Shown here: piece by piece, positions 37,943 through 45,590 of the stretch | Numbering within the stretch: position 1 is the first letter of the stretch | How the letters are laid out: each line of letters opens with the position of its first letter | Source: Desmonostoc muscorum FACHB-395 | GTDB taxonomy: Bacteria > Cyanobacteriota > Cyanobacteriia > Cyanobacteriales > Nostocaceae | Direction: 5' to 3' | Assembly (NCBI RefSeq): GCF_014698035.1 | Contig: NZ_JACJSF010000007.1 | Coordinates: 62,001 to 126,000 of the forward strand | DNA: 64,000 bases | Program-made: the position numbers and the translations under genes | The notes under the pieces: generated by a model | Databases searched by the model: none | The model's input: only the letters and a program-made list of their open reading frames with translations | What the model was told of the DNA's origin: nothing

Positions 37943-38317
37943 ATGGCAACAAAGCGTTTCCAAGAATTACAGGTTTATCAATTATCAGAACAGTTGGCAG
38001 ACGACATTTGGAAAATTGTTGAGAAATGGGATTTTTTTGCAAAAGATACGATTGGTAAACAGATTGTACGTTCGGCAGATAGTATTGGTGCCAATATAGC
38101 AGAAGGTGTAGGAAGAGGTAGTTTTCAAGATAATAGACGTTTTATCAAAATAGCGAGAGGCTCTTTGAATGAAACTCAACATTGGTTAAGACGGGCTTAT
38201 ACTCGTAACCTTTTAACTACCGAACAGATAAATTCAATCAAAACAATCATTAACGAACTAGCACCTAAATTAAACTCCTATTTAAACTCAATTGGCAATG
38301 TCCCAGATGATAAATAA
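37943..38317 (+). CDS. Four-helix-bundle protein, S23/bAvd family
   Basis: A 124-residue protein matching the 23S rRNA intervening-sequence protein family: FQELQVYQLSEQLADDIWKI, DTIGKQIVRSADSIGANIAE, GVGRGSFQDNRRFIKIARGS and LNETQHWLRRAY. The fold is a four-helix bundle that forms a pentamer; relatives include the Avd accessory proteins of diversity-generating retroelements. No reverse transcriptase or rRNA is nearby, so neither link applies directly. The gene lies on the opposite strand inside a four-gene ABC operon, between permease and GldG-like genes. Inverted TCATTTG-type arrays lie on both sides. Confidence 0.92.
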   Translation: MATKRFQELQVYQLSEQLADDIWKIVEKWDFFAKDTIGKQIVRSADSIGANIAEGVGRGSFQDNRRFIKIARGSLNETQHWLRRAYTRNLLTTEQINSIKTIINELAPKLNSYLNSIGNVPDDK

Positions 38318-38352
38318 AAAATGACCAAGGACAAATGACAAATGACAAATGC

Positions 38353-39165
38353 CTATTGCCTTTGAAAACGCAGTGCATCAATTGATTGAGCGGTGAGAAA
38401 GATGCCCAAAAAAATGTAACTAGCAAATAAAATTAAGGCGCTGGTATCAAAAATCCCTTGAGTTAAGGTGTTGTAATGTTTCAACAATGATAAATAACCT
38501 AAAGCTTCACCCACTGGGCCAGGGACAATTTTGGCGATTAAATCAATCAATAACAATAATAAAATTACTGCAAATGTGAGGACGGCAGACAAAATTGTGC
38601 TGTCTGTTAAGGAAGAAATAAACATTCCTACAGATAATATTGCTGCTGCTAGTAAGATTAATCCAAAATGACCCAATAAGGGAATTGAAAGGGCCATTGG
38701 TGGATTTGATCCACTAATGGCGATCGCTTCAAACACTAGCATGGGTACAACCATTGTGATAAAAAATGTTAGCACGCCTAATAACTTACCTACTGCTACC
38801 GCCCAATTGGTAATTGGTGACGTGGCTAATAGTTCTAAAGTGCCGCGCTTGCGTTCTTCGGCATAGAGTCCCATCGAGAGTATTGGCAAGACAAACAACA
38901 ATAGCCACCCCATACGATCCAAAAATGCTCGGACAAATTCGTAGGGGACATCTATCGGTGGTGTTGGTACTCCTAGTTGTTGACCTTGTGCATCTATTGC
39001 CGCGACTCCTACCAAAATGCCATCTGGCCCTAGCAAAATCATCACGAAAAATAACCCGGCGATGAACCAAAATATGCCTGCGATCGCATAAGCCAAAGGT
39101 GATACAAAATAACTCTGTAACTCTCGGCGATAAATGGCAATAATATTACTCAGTACTACACCCAT
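38353..39165 (-). CDS. ABC-2 type permease, GldF-like
   Basis: A 270-residue integral membrane protein with six predicted helices. The start MGVVLSNIIAIYRRELQSYF is the typical amphipathic entry helix of ABC-2 permeases. A periplasmic loop at about 55-80 is followed by LLLFVLPILSMGLYAEERKR and GTLELLATSPITNWAVAVGK, the conserved EERKRGTLELL coupling segment. Its ATG is immediately adjacent to the stop of the upstream ATPase gene, so the two are translationally coupled. With the ATPase and the GldG-like/DUF4340 proteins it should form one exporter. Confidence 0.9.
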   Translation of the reverse strand: MGVVLSNIIAIYRRELQSYFVSPLAYAIAGIFWFIAGLFFVMILLGPDGILVGVAAIDAQGQQLGVPTPPIDVPYEFVRAFLDRMGWLLLFVLPILSMGLYAEERKRGTLELLATSPITNWAVAVGKLLGVLTFFITMVVPMLVFEAIAISGSNPPMALSIPLLGHFGLILLAAAILSVGMFISSLTDSTILSAVLTFAVILLLLLIDLIAKIVPGPVGEALGYLSLLKHYNTLTQGIFDTSALILFASYIFLGIFLTAQSIDALRFQRQ

Positions 39166-40170
39166 TTACGCTGCCTCTCCTTCGTTGTCTGCTGCTAAGT
39201 CTACCTCAGTCTCGAAATTCTTTTCTTCTGTGGTCAGTTGCAAAAACACATCTTCTAAGGTAGCGTTAACTCGCCGCAGTTCATGTAAACCAAAGCCTGC
39301 ACGCACCAAGGTTGCAACAATATCCTTTCCTGGTTCTTTTCCCGGTTGCGATATCACCCGCAGGTAAGCACGATTTGTCTGCGGGTGATGACCTCCGGCG
39401 GTCGGAATTGATTCTATGAGACTCACACCCGCGACATTTTGCAATACCTGTTTCGCTAGGGCAGCTTCTCCTTCTATTTCTAATTCATACCCGGAACCGC
39501 CTGTCAACTGAGTCATCAGGTTTTCTGGTGTATTAGTTGCCACAACTTTGCCGCGATTAATAATAGCGACGCGGCTACAAGTCATGCTCACTTCTGGCAG
39601 AATATGTGTGGAAAGAATAATTGTGTGAGTCCCAGCAAGGCTTTTAATTAAATTCCGCACCTCAATTATTTGTCGAGGATCGAGTCCAACGGTGGGTTCA
39701 TCGAGAATTATCGCTGGTGGATCGTGAACGATCGCTTGAGCAATTCCTACACGTTGGCGATATCCTTTAGAAAGTTTGCGAATAATTACCCGCCGCTTAT
39801 CTTCTAAGTTGCAGCGTTTGATGGCGGCTGTTACCTTCTTGGCGCGATCGCCTGCTGGTACTCCCTTAATTTGGGCAACAAAATGTAAAAATCCCTCCAC
39901 AGTCATATCTGGATATAACGGCGGTGTTTCGGGTAAATAACCAATTCGTTGGCGCACAGCCAGGGAATTTTCATGGACATCATAACCAGCAATCCGCGCA
40001 TTACCATTTGTTGCAGGTAAATAACCCGCCAGAATCCGCATGGTTGTAGTTTTACCAGCACCATTGGGGCCCAGAAGCCCTAAAATTTCCCCAGGTTCGA
40101 CGCTAAAAGTGACATCAGTAATCGCTGGGGTGGAACCGTATATTTTACTCAGATGTTCAACTTCGATCAT
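39166..40170 (-). CDS. ABC transporter ATPase, GldA/CcmA-like
   Basis: A 334-residue ATP-binding subunit. Walker A is GPNGAGKTTTMR near residue 35, the signature is LSKGYRQRVGIA, Walker B is PPAIILDEPTVGLDP, and the H-loop is in ILSTHILPEV. A C-terminal extension of about 110 residues (EIEGEAALAKQVLQNVAGVS and onwards) is typical of Gld/Drug-resistance-type ATPases. It is the first gene of the minus-strand operon and its stop abuts the permease start. The transported substrate is unknown; in Bacteroidota the homologues serve gliding motility. Confidence 0.93.
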   Translation of the reverse strand: MIEVEHLSKIYGSTPAITDVTFSVEPGEILGLLGPNGAGKTTTMRILAGYLPATNGNARIAGYDVHENSLAVRQRIGYLPETPPLYPDMTVEGFLHFVAQIKGVPAGDRAKKVTAAIKRCNLEDKRRVIIRKLSKGYRQRVGIAQAIVHDPPAIILDEPTVGLDPRQIIEVRNLIKSLAGTHTIILSTHILPEVSMTCSRVAIINRGKVVATNTPENLMTQLTGGSGYELEIEGEAALAKQVLQNVAGVSLIESIPTAGGHHPQTNRAYLRVISQPGKEPGKDIVATLVRAGFGLHELRRVNATLEDVFLQLTTEEKNFETEVDLAADNEGEAA

Positions 40171-40609
40171 AAAATCTCATACACAATATCAATTCTTTCA
40201 GCCTTTACTCCCTTAGAAATGCCCAAATACCCTGGTTTCTGTATTTGAACACAAATTATTAGCATAATTGCGTACTCAGCAATTATGTTCAACTCTGGGA
40301 GCGAGAATCTACCTCTATTATGTCTAAACTAAATAACTCGCACCTGCCTAAAGACTGAAGTGGGAGCTTTCGGAAGTCCGTCTCTTTTAGATAATCATTT
40401 TCATAAAAATTATTGTTAAAAATAATTCTGAAGACACATACTTTATACCCAGAGTTAAGCTAAATTTAATCTATTGTTAACCTATTAACTTGATTTGGCT
40501 ATTGGGTAATCAGTTAAATGACTAAAGATATTAGTAATCCTGAAAAATTAAATATTGATTGTCGCTAAAGTATCTCCTAATTTAATCTCTACAGAACAAA
40601 GCAACTAAG
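40171..40609. other. Divergent intergenic region before the HMA_2 cluster
   Basis: About 440 A+T-rich bases separate the ABC ATPase gene from the first HMA_2 gene. They must hold two divergent promoters. I saw no clear dyad, terminator or small gene. Confidence 0.5.
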
Positions 40610-41680
40610 ATGGCACAGTCAACGAAGTTACAGCCTCCAGGTGGGTTGCAAATAGTTCATGTCACTACCGGACGCGTGCGACTCCGCAGCACTGACAGTA
40701 GTTTGAACTCGATATTAGACAGCATAGCCCAAGATTTAGGCTCCTTAGAGGGTGTGAGGGAAGTTACTGTGAATGGGCAAACGGGCAGTTTGGTAATTAA
40801 TTTTGATGAAGAGAAGCTGTCATTACCGGAAATTTTGGCGTTAAGATCCGATATTGAGATTCAACAGCCGCAGGCTTCATCTGATTCACCAAGCAAGACC
40901 GATCCCTTTGCAGCTTGGAAATCACCTTTATTTTGGAAAGAGCAGGGTGTTTCCTTAATTCCGATGATAACAGGCTTGGCGGTAACAGGAGGGTTAGGAA
41001 TTCATGGCTGGGTATCGATTCCAGTTTATATGATTGCGGCGGATGCAACCCGTGGTGTAATTGGTTATCTTGGCTCTCAAGTTCCGATATCAGAAAAAAA
41101 CGAGGGTAATAATACCAGTTCTGCGATATCGGAATTATCAAAAGAGGAACGTCAATCTACTATCCAACCAGAAAAATTAACAAATAATCTTGAGAAAGCT
41201 AGCGAGGTAGCAGCACCTGCAAAGATTGACTATAGCGTAATCCATGCAATTAGCGGACGTATTCGCTTCCATGTGCCAAAAATCGCTCAAGATCGAGCTT
41301 ATGGGCGGCGACTTGAGAGAATAGTGAAAACCGATGCTGAAGTTACAAGTGTGCGGATGAATTTTGATGCAGCATCGATCGCGATCACTTATCAGTCTCG
41401 TGAGATTCCATTATCTCATTGGGTGAGTTTGATGGAATTAGCGTTGGAGATAAACCCCGTAACACAGCCAATCACAATGGCTAACCAACCCCTAAAAGAA
41501 GTTAGTCAGACTGCTGAAATTACAGACACAATGACGGCAAATCATACTACTTCGGTTACTCAGACTGCTGAATTTATCAACTCAACCACTCTAGAGTTAT
41601 CCAGCCTGTGGAGCAATCTAAAACCGCCTGCGATGTCTTTTTCATTAGGTATTATGGCGAACTTACCTTTAGAAATATAA
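40610..41680 (+). CDS. Double HMA_2-domain membrane protein
   Basis: A 356-residue protein with two small ferredoxin-like HMA_2 domains. The first starts IVHVTTGRVRLRSTD (residues about 15-90), the second VIHAISGRIRFHVPK (about 205-285). Both carry the H-x3-G-R-x-R signature shared by other proteins of this cluster. Neither has the CxxC copper/zinc site of classical HMA domains. Between them lie one or two hydrophobic segments (VSLIPMITGLAVTGGLGIHG and WVSIPVYMIAADATRGVIGY). The C-terminus is Thr/Ser-rich. It is the first gene of the cluster; it may bind the membrane-embedded ATPase encoded next. Confidence 0.78.
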   Translation: MAQSTKLQPPGGLQIVHVTTGRVRLRSTDSSLNSILDSIAQDLGSLEGVREVTVNGQTGSLVINFDEEKLSLPEILALRSDIEIQQPQASSDSPSKTDPFAAWKSPLFWKEQGVSLIPMITGLAVTGGLGIHGWVSIPVYMIAADATRGVIGYLGSQVPISEKNEGNNTSSAISELSKEERQSTIQPEKLTNNLEKASEVAAPAKIDYSVIHAISGRIRFHVPKIAQDRAYGRRLERIVKTDAEVTSVRMNFDAASIAITYQSREIPLSHWVSLMELALEINPVTQPITMANQPLKEVSQTAEITDTMTANHTTSVTQTAEFINSTTLELSSLWSNLKPPAMSFSLGIMANLPLEI

Positions 41681-41859
41681 GACATAGTTCTCCTTTATAT
41701 TGCGCCTTATTGCCCTGATGGAAGCTGTTGGATCGCAAACTTAGCTCACTTAAAGCGATAAGTTAGCCAAAAAATCTAGCTGATGACCAAATAACCAAAA
41801 TGTTTCTAGCTAATCAATATTTTCATTGAAGTGTAACAATTTTGGATTAAAGAAAAGTA

Positions 41860-44109
41860 ATGGCAAAAGTAGCACTGCAACTCCCATCACCTCCAAAATC
41901 TCAATTCACTGTGTTGGAAGGGAATGGAAAAGCTTCTTTAACTGACACTAATGGACATTCTCGAAGAGAGTTCCCTAATGTTACCTACAGCATTGTCCAT
42001 ACAACTCCGGGAAGGCTGCGGTTTCGCCTACCTCGTTTACGCTGTGATGCAGATTATGCCAAGCGTCTCGAAGTTTTGTTAACAGCAGATGCGCTGGTGA
42101 AGAATGTCCGTGTCAAGCCTGCGGCAATGTCAGTTGCAGTTACTTATAAATCTGATAAAGTTTCTGATGCGAAGATGCGATCGCACCTTCACGATTTGAT
42201 TCAGGCTGCAAGTGAAGTAGTTGTTCTCAAAAACTCTACATCATCGGAAACCGAAAAAGAGGCATCTTGGCCAGGTTTACAACTCTCAGCTGTTGCAACT
42301 ACTTTAGCAGTGCTGGGGGGGCCGTTAGGATTACCGATCCCACCTTTGATAGTAGTGCTTCCCATTGCTCTAGCTACACTACCCGTTATGCAACGAGCCT
42401 GGGAAGGTATTAGGGGAGAGCGAAAATTGAATATTGACTTTTTGGATTTAATGGCGATCGCTATTACTACCTTCCAAGGGCAATTTCTCACACCATCGCT
42501 GATGCTGGGTTTAATTGAAGTCGGTGAAAATATCCGCGATCGCACGGCTCGTTCTTCTGCTCAACAAACTCTAGATTTACTTAATTCTCTGGGGCAATTT
42601 GTCTGGGTGGAACGCAATGGCGAAAAGCAACAAATTCCCATTCAAGATGTGCAGCGTGGCGATACAGTAATTGTTTACCCTGGCGAACAAGTGCCGGTTG
42701 ATGGTAGCATTTTGCGAGGTAAAGCCTTACTAGATGAGCAAAAACTAACTGGCGAGTCGATGCCGGTACTGAAGAAAAAAGGACAACCAGTTTTCGCCTC
42801 AACGCTGGTACGAGAAGGACGAATTTATATTGTTGCCGAATGGATCGGCAATGATACCCGCGCCGGACAGAGCATTAAGTTAATGCAAGAAGCGCCTGTC
42901 CACGATACGCGGATGGAGAATTATGCCACGAAATTTGCTCAAAAAGCTGTTGTGCCAACTTTGTTACTTGCTGGGGCAGTATTTGCCGCAACCCGTAACC
43001 CTTCACGGACAGCCAGCGTTTTAACTCTAGACTTTGCTACAGGTATTAGAGTCTCCGTCCCGACAACAGTTTTAGCAGCATTAACTTATGCAGCGCGACG
43101 GGGAATTCTCATCCGTAGTGGACGGGCGTTAGAACAACTAGCAGAAGTTGATACTATAGTTTTTGATAAAACGGGGACACTGACTAAGGGAGAAGTCGAT
43201 GTTGTCAGTGTGGAAAGTCTCAATCCAGCAACCTCAAGATTACGGGTGTTGGAATTGGCAGCCGCCGCCGAACAACGTTTAACTCATCCAGTAGCCGAGG
43301 CAATTGTTCGCTATGCCGAAGCAGAGCAAGTGGAAATTTTGCCGCGTAGCAAGTGGGACTATCAACTAGGTTTGGGCGTGCAAGCTCTGATTGATGGAGA
43401 GACAGTTTATGTTGGGAGCGATCGCTTTTTGCGCTCCAGTAGCATTGATACCGCAGCGTTAAATGGTCAACAAAAATCTGCAAATTCAGCGATTTATGTA
43501 GCCAGCAACGGGCAACTTCAAGGTATTATTAAATATAGTGATGTTCTCCGTCCCGAAAGCCAGGAAGTCATTACAGCACTTTCGACGGTCGAAGGTGTAG
43601 AGATTCACATGTTAACCGGCGATAATAAGCGAACTGCTACTGCTGTTGCTGCTCAACTTGGTATTTTGCCAACGCATACTCACGCCGAAGCTTTTCCAGA
43701 ACAAAAGGCAACAGTTGTCCGCCAACTACACGAACAAGGAAAGACAGTTGCATTTGTAGGCGATGGGATCAACGATTCGCCAGCTTTAGCCTACGCCGAT
43801 GTTTCCGTCTCCTTTGCCAACAGTTCTGAGATTGCCCGCGAGACAGCAGACTTAGTGTTGATGCAGAATGACTTGTATGGTTTATTAGAAGCGATCGCGA
43901 TCGCTCGTCAAGCCAAGCAATTGATTCGGCAAAACACAGGACTAGTTGCTGTTCCTAATTTAGCAGCATTAGCGATCGCCGTTTTCTTTGGTCTTAACCC
44001 CTTAGCTGCAACAGTAGTCAACAATGGCTCAACCGTAGTTGCCGGAGTCAACGGTTTGCGTCCAATTCTTAAAAGTCGTCAACATAAAACTCTACCATCG
44101 GCAAGATGA
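41860..44109 (+). CDS. P-type ATPase with HMA_2 domain and no CPC motif
   Basis: A 749-residue P1B-like ATPase. An N-terminal HMA_2 domain (YSIVHTTPGRLRFRLPRL, about residues 39-110) precedes the membrane region. The actuator motif is LTGESMPV, the phosphorylated aspartate is in VFDKTGTLTKGE (residue 436), and the hinge is VGDGINDSPALAYADV. In the helix that normally carries CPC the sequence is LDFATGIRVSVPTTVLAAL, so the two metal-binding cysteines are missing. This rules out a standard copper or zinc site and leaves the ion unknown. It is followed by DUF5132 at 70 bases. Confidence 0.92.
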   Translation: MAKVALQLPSPPKSQFTVLEGNGKASLTDTNGHSRREFPNVTYSIVHTTPGRLRFRLPRLRCDADYAKRLEVLLTADALVKNVRVKPAAMSVAVTYKSDKVSDAKMRSHLHDLIQAASEVVVLKNSTSSETEKEASWPGLQLSAVATTLAVLGGPLGLPIPPLIVVLPIALATLPVMQRAWEGIRGERKLNIDFLDLMAIAITTFQGQFLTPSLMLGLIEVGENIRDRTARSSAQQTLDLLNSLGQFVWVERNGEKQQIPIQDVQRGDTVIVYPGEQVPVDGSILRGKALLDEQKLTGESMPVLKKKGQPVFASTLVREGRIYIVAEWIGNDTRAGQSIKLMQEAPVHDTRMENYATKFAQKAVVPTLLLAGAVFAATRNPSRTASVLTLDFATGIRVSVPTTVLAALTYAARRGILIRSGRALEQLAEVDTIVFDKTGTLTKGEVDVVSVESLNPATSRLRVLELAAAAEQRLTHPVAEAIVRYAEAEQVEILPRSKWDYQLGLGVQALIDGETVYVGSDRFLRSSSIDTAALNGQQKSANSAIYVASNGQLQGIIKYSDVLRPESQEVITALSTVEGVEIHMLTGDNKRTATAVAAQLGILPTHTHAEAFPEQKATVVRQLHEQGKTVAFVGDGINDSPALAYADVSVSFANSSEIARETADLVLMQNDLYGLLEAIAIARQAKQLIRQNTGLVAVPNLAALAIAVFFGLNPLAATVVNNGSTVVAGVNGLRPILKSRQHKTLPSAR

Positions 44110-44179
44110 TACAACTATGCCGGCAAGAGTATCTTAAAAAGCTTTCCCAGATTTCTCAATTAATAGGAGGAAATTAAAT

Positions 44180-44485
44180 ATGGCTAAAATTAGTGATTTT
44201 GTTGAAGATGCAGGCGCTCCCGGTATTATAGTCGGAATTGGTGCAGTCCTCTTAGCACCTGTTCTGCTGCCCATTGTCGCTGGAGTTGGTAAACCCTTCG
44301 TCAAGTCAGTCATCAAAGGCGGAATTGGTCTTTATGAAAGAAGCAAAGGAACCATTGCAGAAATGGGAGAAACCTGGGAAGACATGGTAGCCGAAGCCAG
44401 AGCTGAACTCGCTGATGAAAAAGAAACACCCGTATTTGAAGCTAGTGCCACCAATGCGGATAATGTCGCCGATAATGGTGCGTAA
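44180..44485 (+). CDS. DUF5132 family small membrane protein
   Basis: A 101-residue protein with a strong AGGAGG ribosome site. Residues about 14-40 (APGIIVGIGAVLLAPVLLPI) form a glycine/alanine-rich hydrophobic helix. An amphipathic part, VGKPFVKSVIKGGIGLYERS, and an acidic C-terminal tail follow. This matches DUF5132, a short family I associate with cyanobacterial and other bacterial P-type ATPase neighbourhoods. The helix, GxxxG spacing and acidic tail would suit a small membrane partner or a membrane-shaping protein, but that is inference. Confidence 0.85.
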   Translation: MAKISDFVEDAGAPGIIVGIGAVLLAPVLLPIVAGVGKPFVKSVIKGGIGLYERSKGTIAEMGETWEDMVAEARAELADEKETPVFEASATNADNVADNGA

Positions 44486-45035
44486 TTTCATTTGCATATC
44501 AGCAAGTTAAATTGTTCGCCAAATAGGACTTCCAATTACCAAAAGAAAAGAACCCCACCCCCAACCCCTCCCCGCAGGACTACAGTGTACACACATCTTT
44601 ATACAAAACCAAAGTCTTGTAGATCCTCCTAAATCCTCCTTAAAAAAGAGACTTTGAAAGGTTTTTGCCCCTTTTTAAGGGGGGTTGGGGGGATCGAAGC
44701 CTGTGGGGTAACTCAAGAAGAATTGTCTGTACACCGTAGCCCCGCTTTTCGGGAGGGGAGACAAAGCACAGCTTTGGCGGGGTGCGGTTCTCCGCGTTTA
44801 ATAAGTAATCAAGCGGACATAATATAATTTATGTTTTGGAAGTCCCTAGTGCAAGATAGTGCAAAAACTCTCTCGCTCCTCTTATTCCTCTGTGTTCTCT
44901 GCGCCCTCTGCGGTTCGTTTTTTATTAATTTTCCACTCATTCCTGTAAATAACAAACCCACAACAAAGAATCCACCTTCATACAAGTCAAAAAAGCAGTT
45001 GTATGTTGACAAATGGTTATAGGGCTTACAATAAA
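44486..45035. other. Repeat-filled gap in the HMA_2 cluster
   Basis: Apart from the nested repeat above, bases 44889-44920 carry the dispersed CTGTGTTCTCTGCGCCCTCT type motif. No gene was found. Confidence 0.55.
44549..44792. mobile_element. Nested repeat: inner MITE-like element inside an outer palindrome
   Basis: The inner element, 44580-44739, has inverted ends CTACAGTGTACACACA and TGTCTGTACACCGTAG (14 of 16 paired). Its core resembles the 165-bp family, with C-run and G-run arms. The outer arms, GAACCCCACCCCCAACCCCT (from about 44549) and GGGAGGGGAG...GGGTGCGGTTC (to about 44792), pair across it, as if the inner unit had inserted into an older repeat. There is no coding capacity. Confidence 0.75.
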
Positions 45036-45581
45036 ATGCCGGAAATTATAGACAAAACCAGCTTCAAGACATCACCAAAACCGATATCTACAAAAGTTGT
45101 AAGTTCGACTCCCGGAAGATTGCGGTTAAGAGTGGCTCATTCCCATCGTCAACCAGAAAAAATGCAAAGCATCGCCAATGCTTTGTTAGCAAATCCTCAC
45201 ATTAATCAAGTGAAGATAAATGTCCATCATGGCAGTATTGTTATCAATGACGATGGTAAAGATGGCAGTCTAGAAAATGTGCTAGCAACACTTAAAGATT
45301 TAGGAATAATTTTTGCTGATGTTACCGAGGGTAACACCGAGGCAGCAGCAGAAGTCTCATCTGCGCTTGTTGACTTAAACCAGCGTGTCAAACAGTTAAC
45401 AGATGGTGCTTTTGATCTGCGAATTCTTTTCCCTTTGGGATTAGCTAGTCTTTCACTACGACAATTACTAAATAAAGGATTGCAGTTAGAAGTTATTCCT
45501 TGGTATGTTTTAGCATGGTATGCTTTTGATAGCTTTATTAAGTTGCATGGAACTAGCCAAGAAGAATCAGCAAACGAGTAA
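45036..45581 (+). CDS. HMA_2-domain protein with C-terminal hydrophobic segment
   Basis: A 181-residue protein from the ATG at 45036 (MPEIIDKTSFKT); an in-frame ATG at 45003 would add eleven residues. The HMA_2 domain, VVSSTPGRLRLRVAHSHRQP to about residue 90, has the G-R-x-R signature and the usual beta-alpha-beta-beta-alpha-beta pattern (INVHHGSIVINDDGKDG). The C-terminal half has a helix-turn with LRILFPLGLASLSLRQLLNK and then LEVIPWYVLAWYAFDSFIKL, likely two membrane helices. No catalytic motif is visible. Confidence 0.8.
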   Translation: MPEIIDKTSFKTSPKPISTKVVSSTPGRLRLRVAHSHRQPEKMQSIANALLANPHINQVKINVHHGSIVINDDGKDGSLENVLATLKDLGIIFADVTEGNTEAAAEVSSALVDLNQRVKQLTDGAFDLRILFPLGLASLSLRQLLNKGLQLEVIPWYVLAWYAFDSFIKLHGTSQEESANE

Positions 45582-45590
45582 CCAAAAAGC

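Noticed and set aside
37943..38317. Diversity-generating retroelement
   Set aside because: Only the Avd-like helical protein is present; no reverse transcriptase, template or variable repeat was seen.
44809..45022. Short frames on both strands at 44809-45022
   Set aside because: They are encoded by the dispersed CTCTGCG motif region and have no protein-like pattern.
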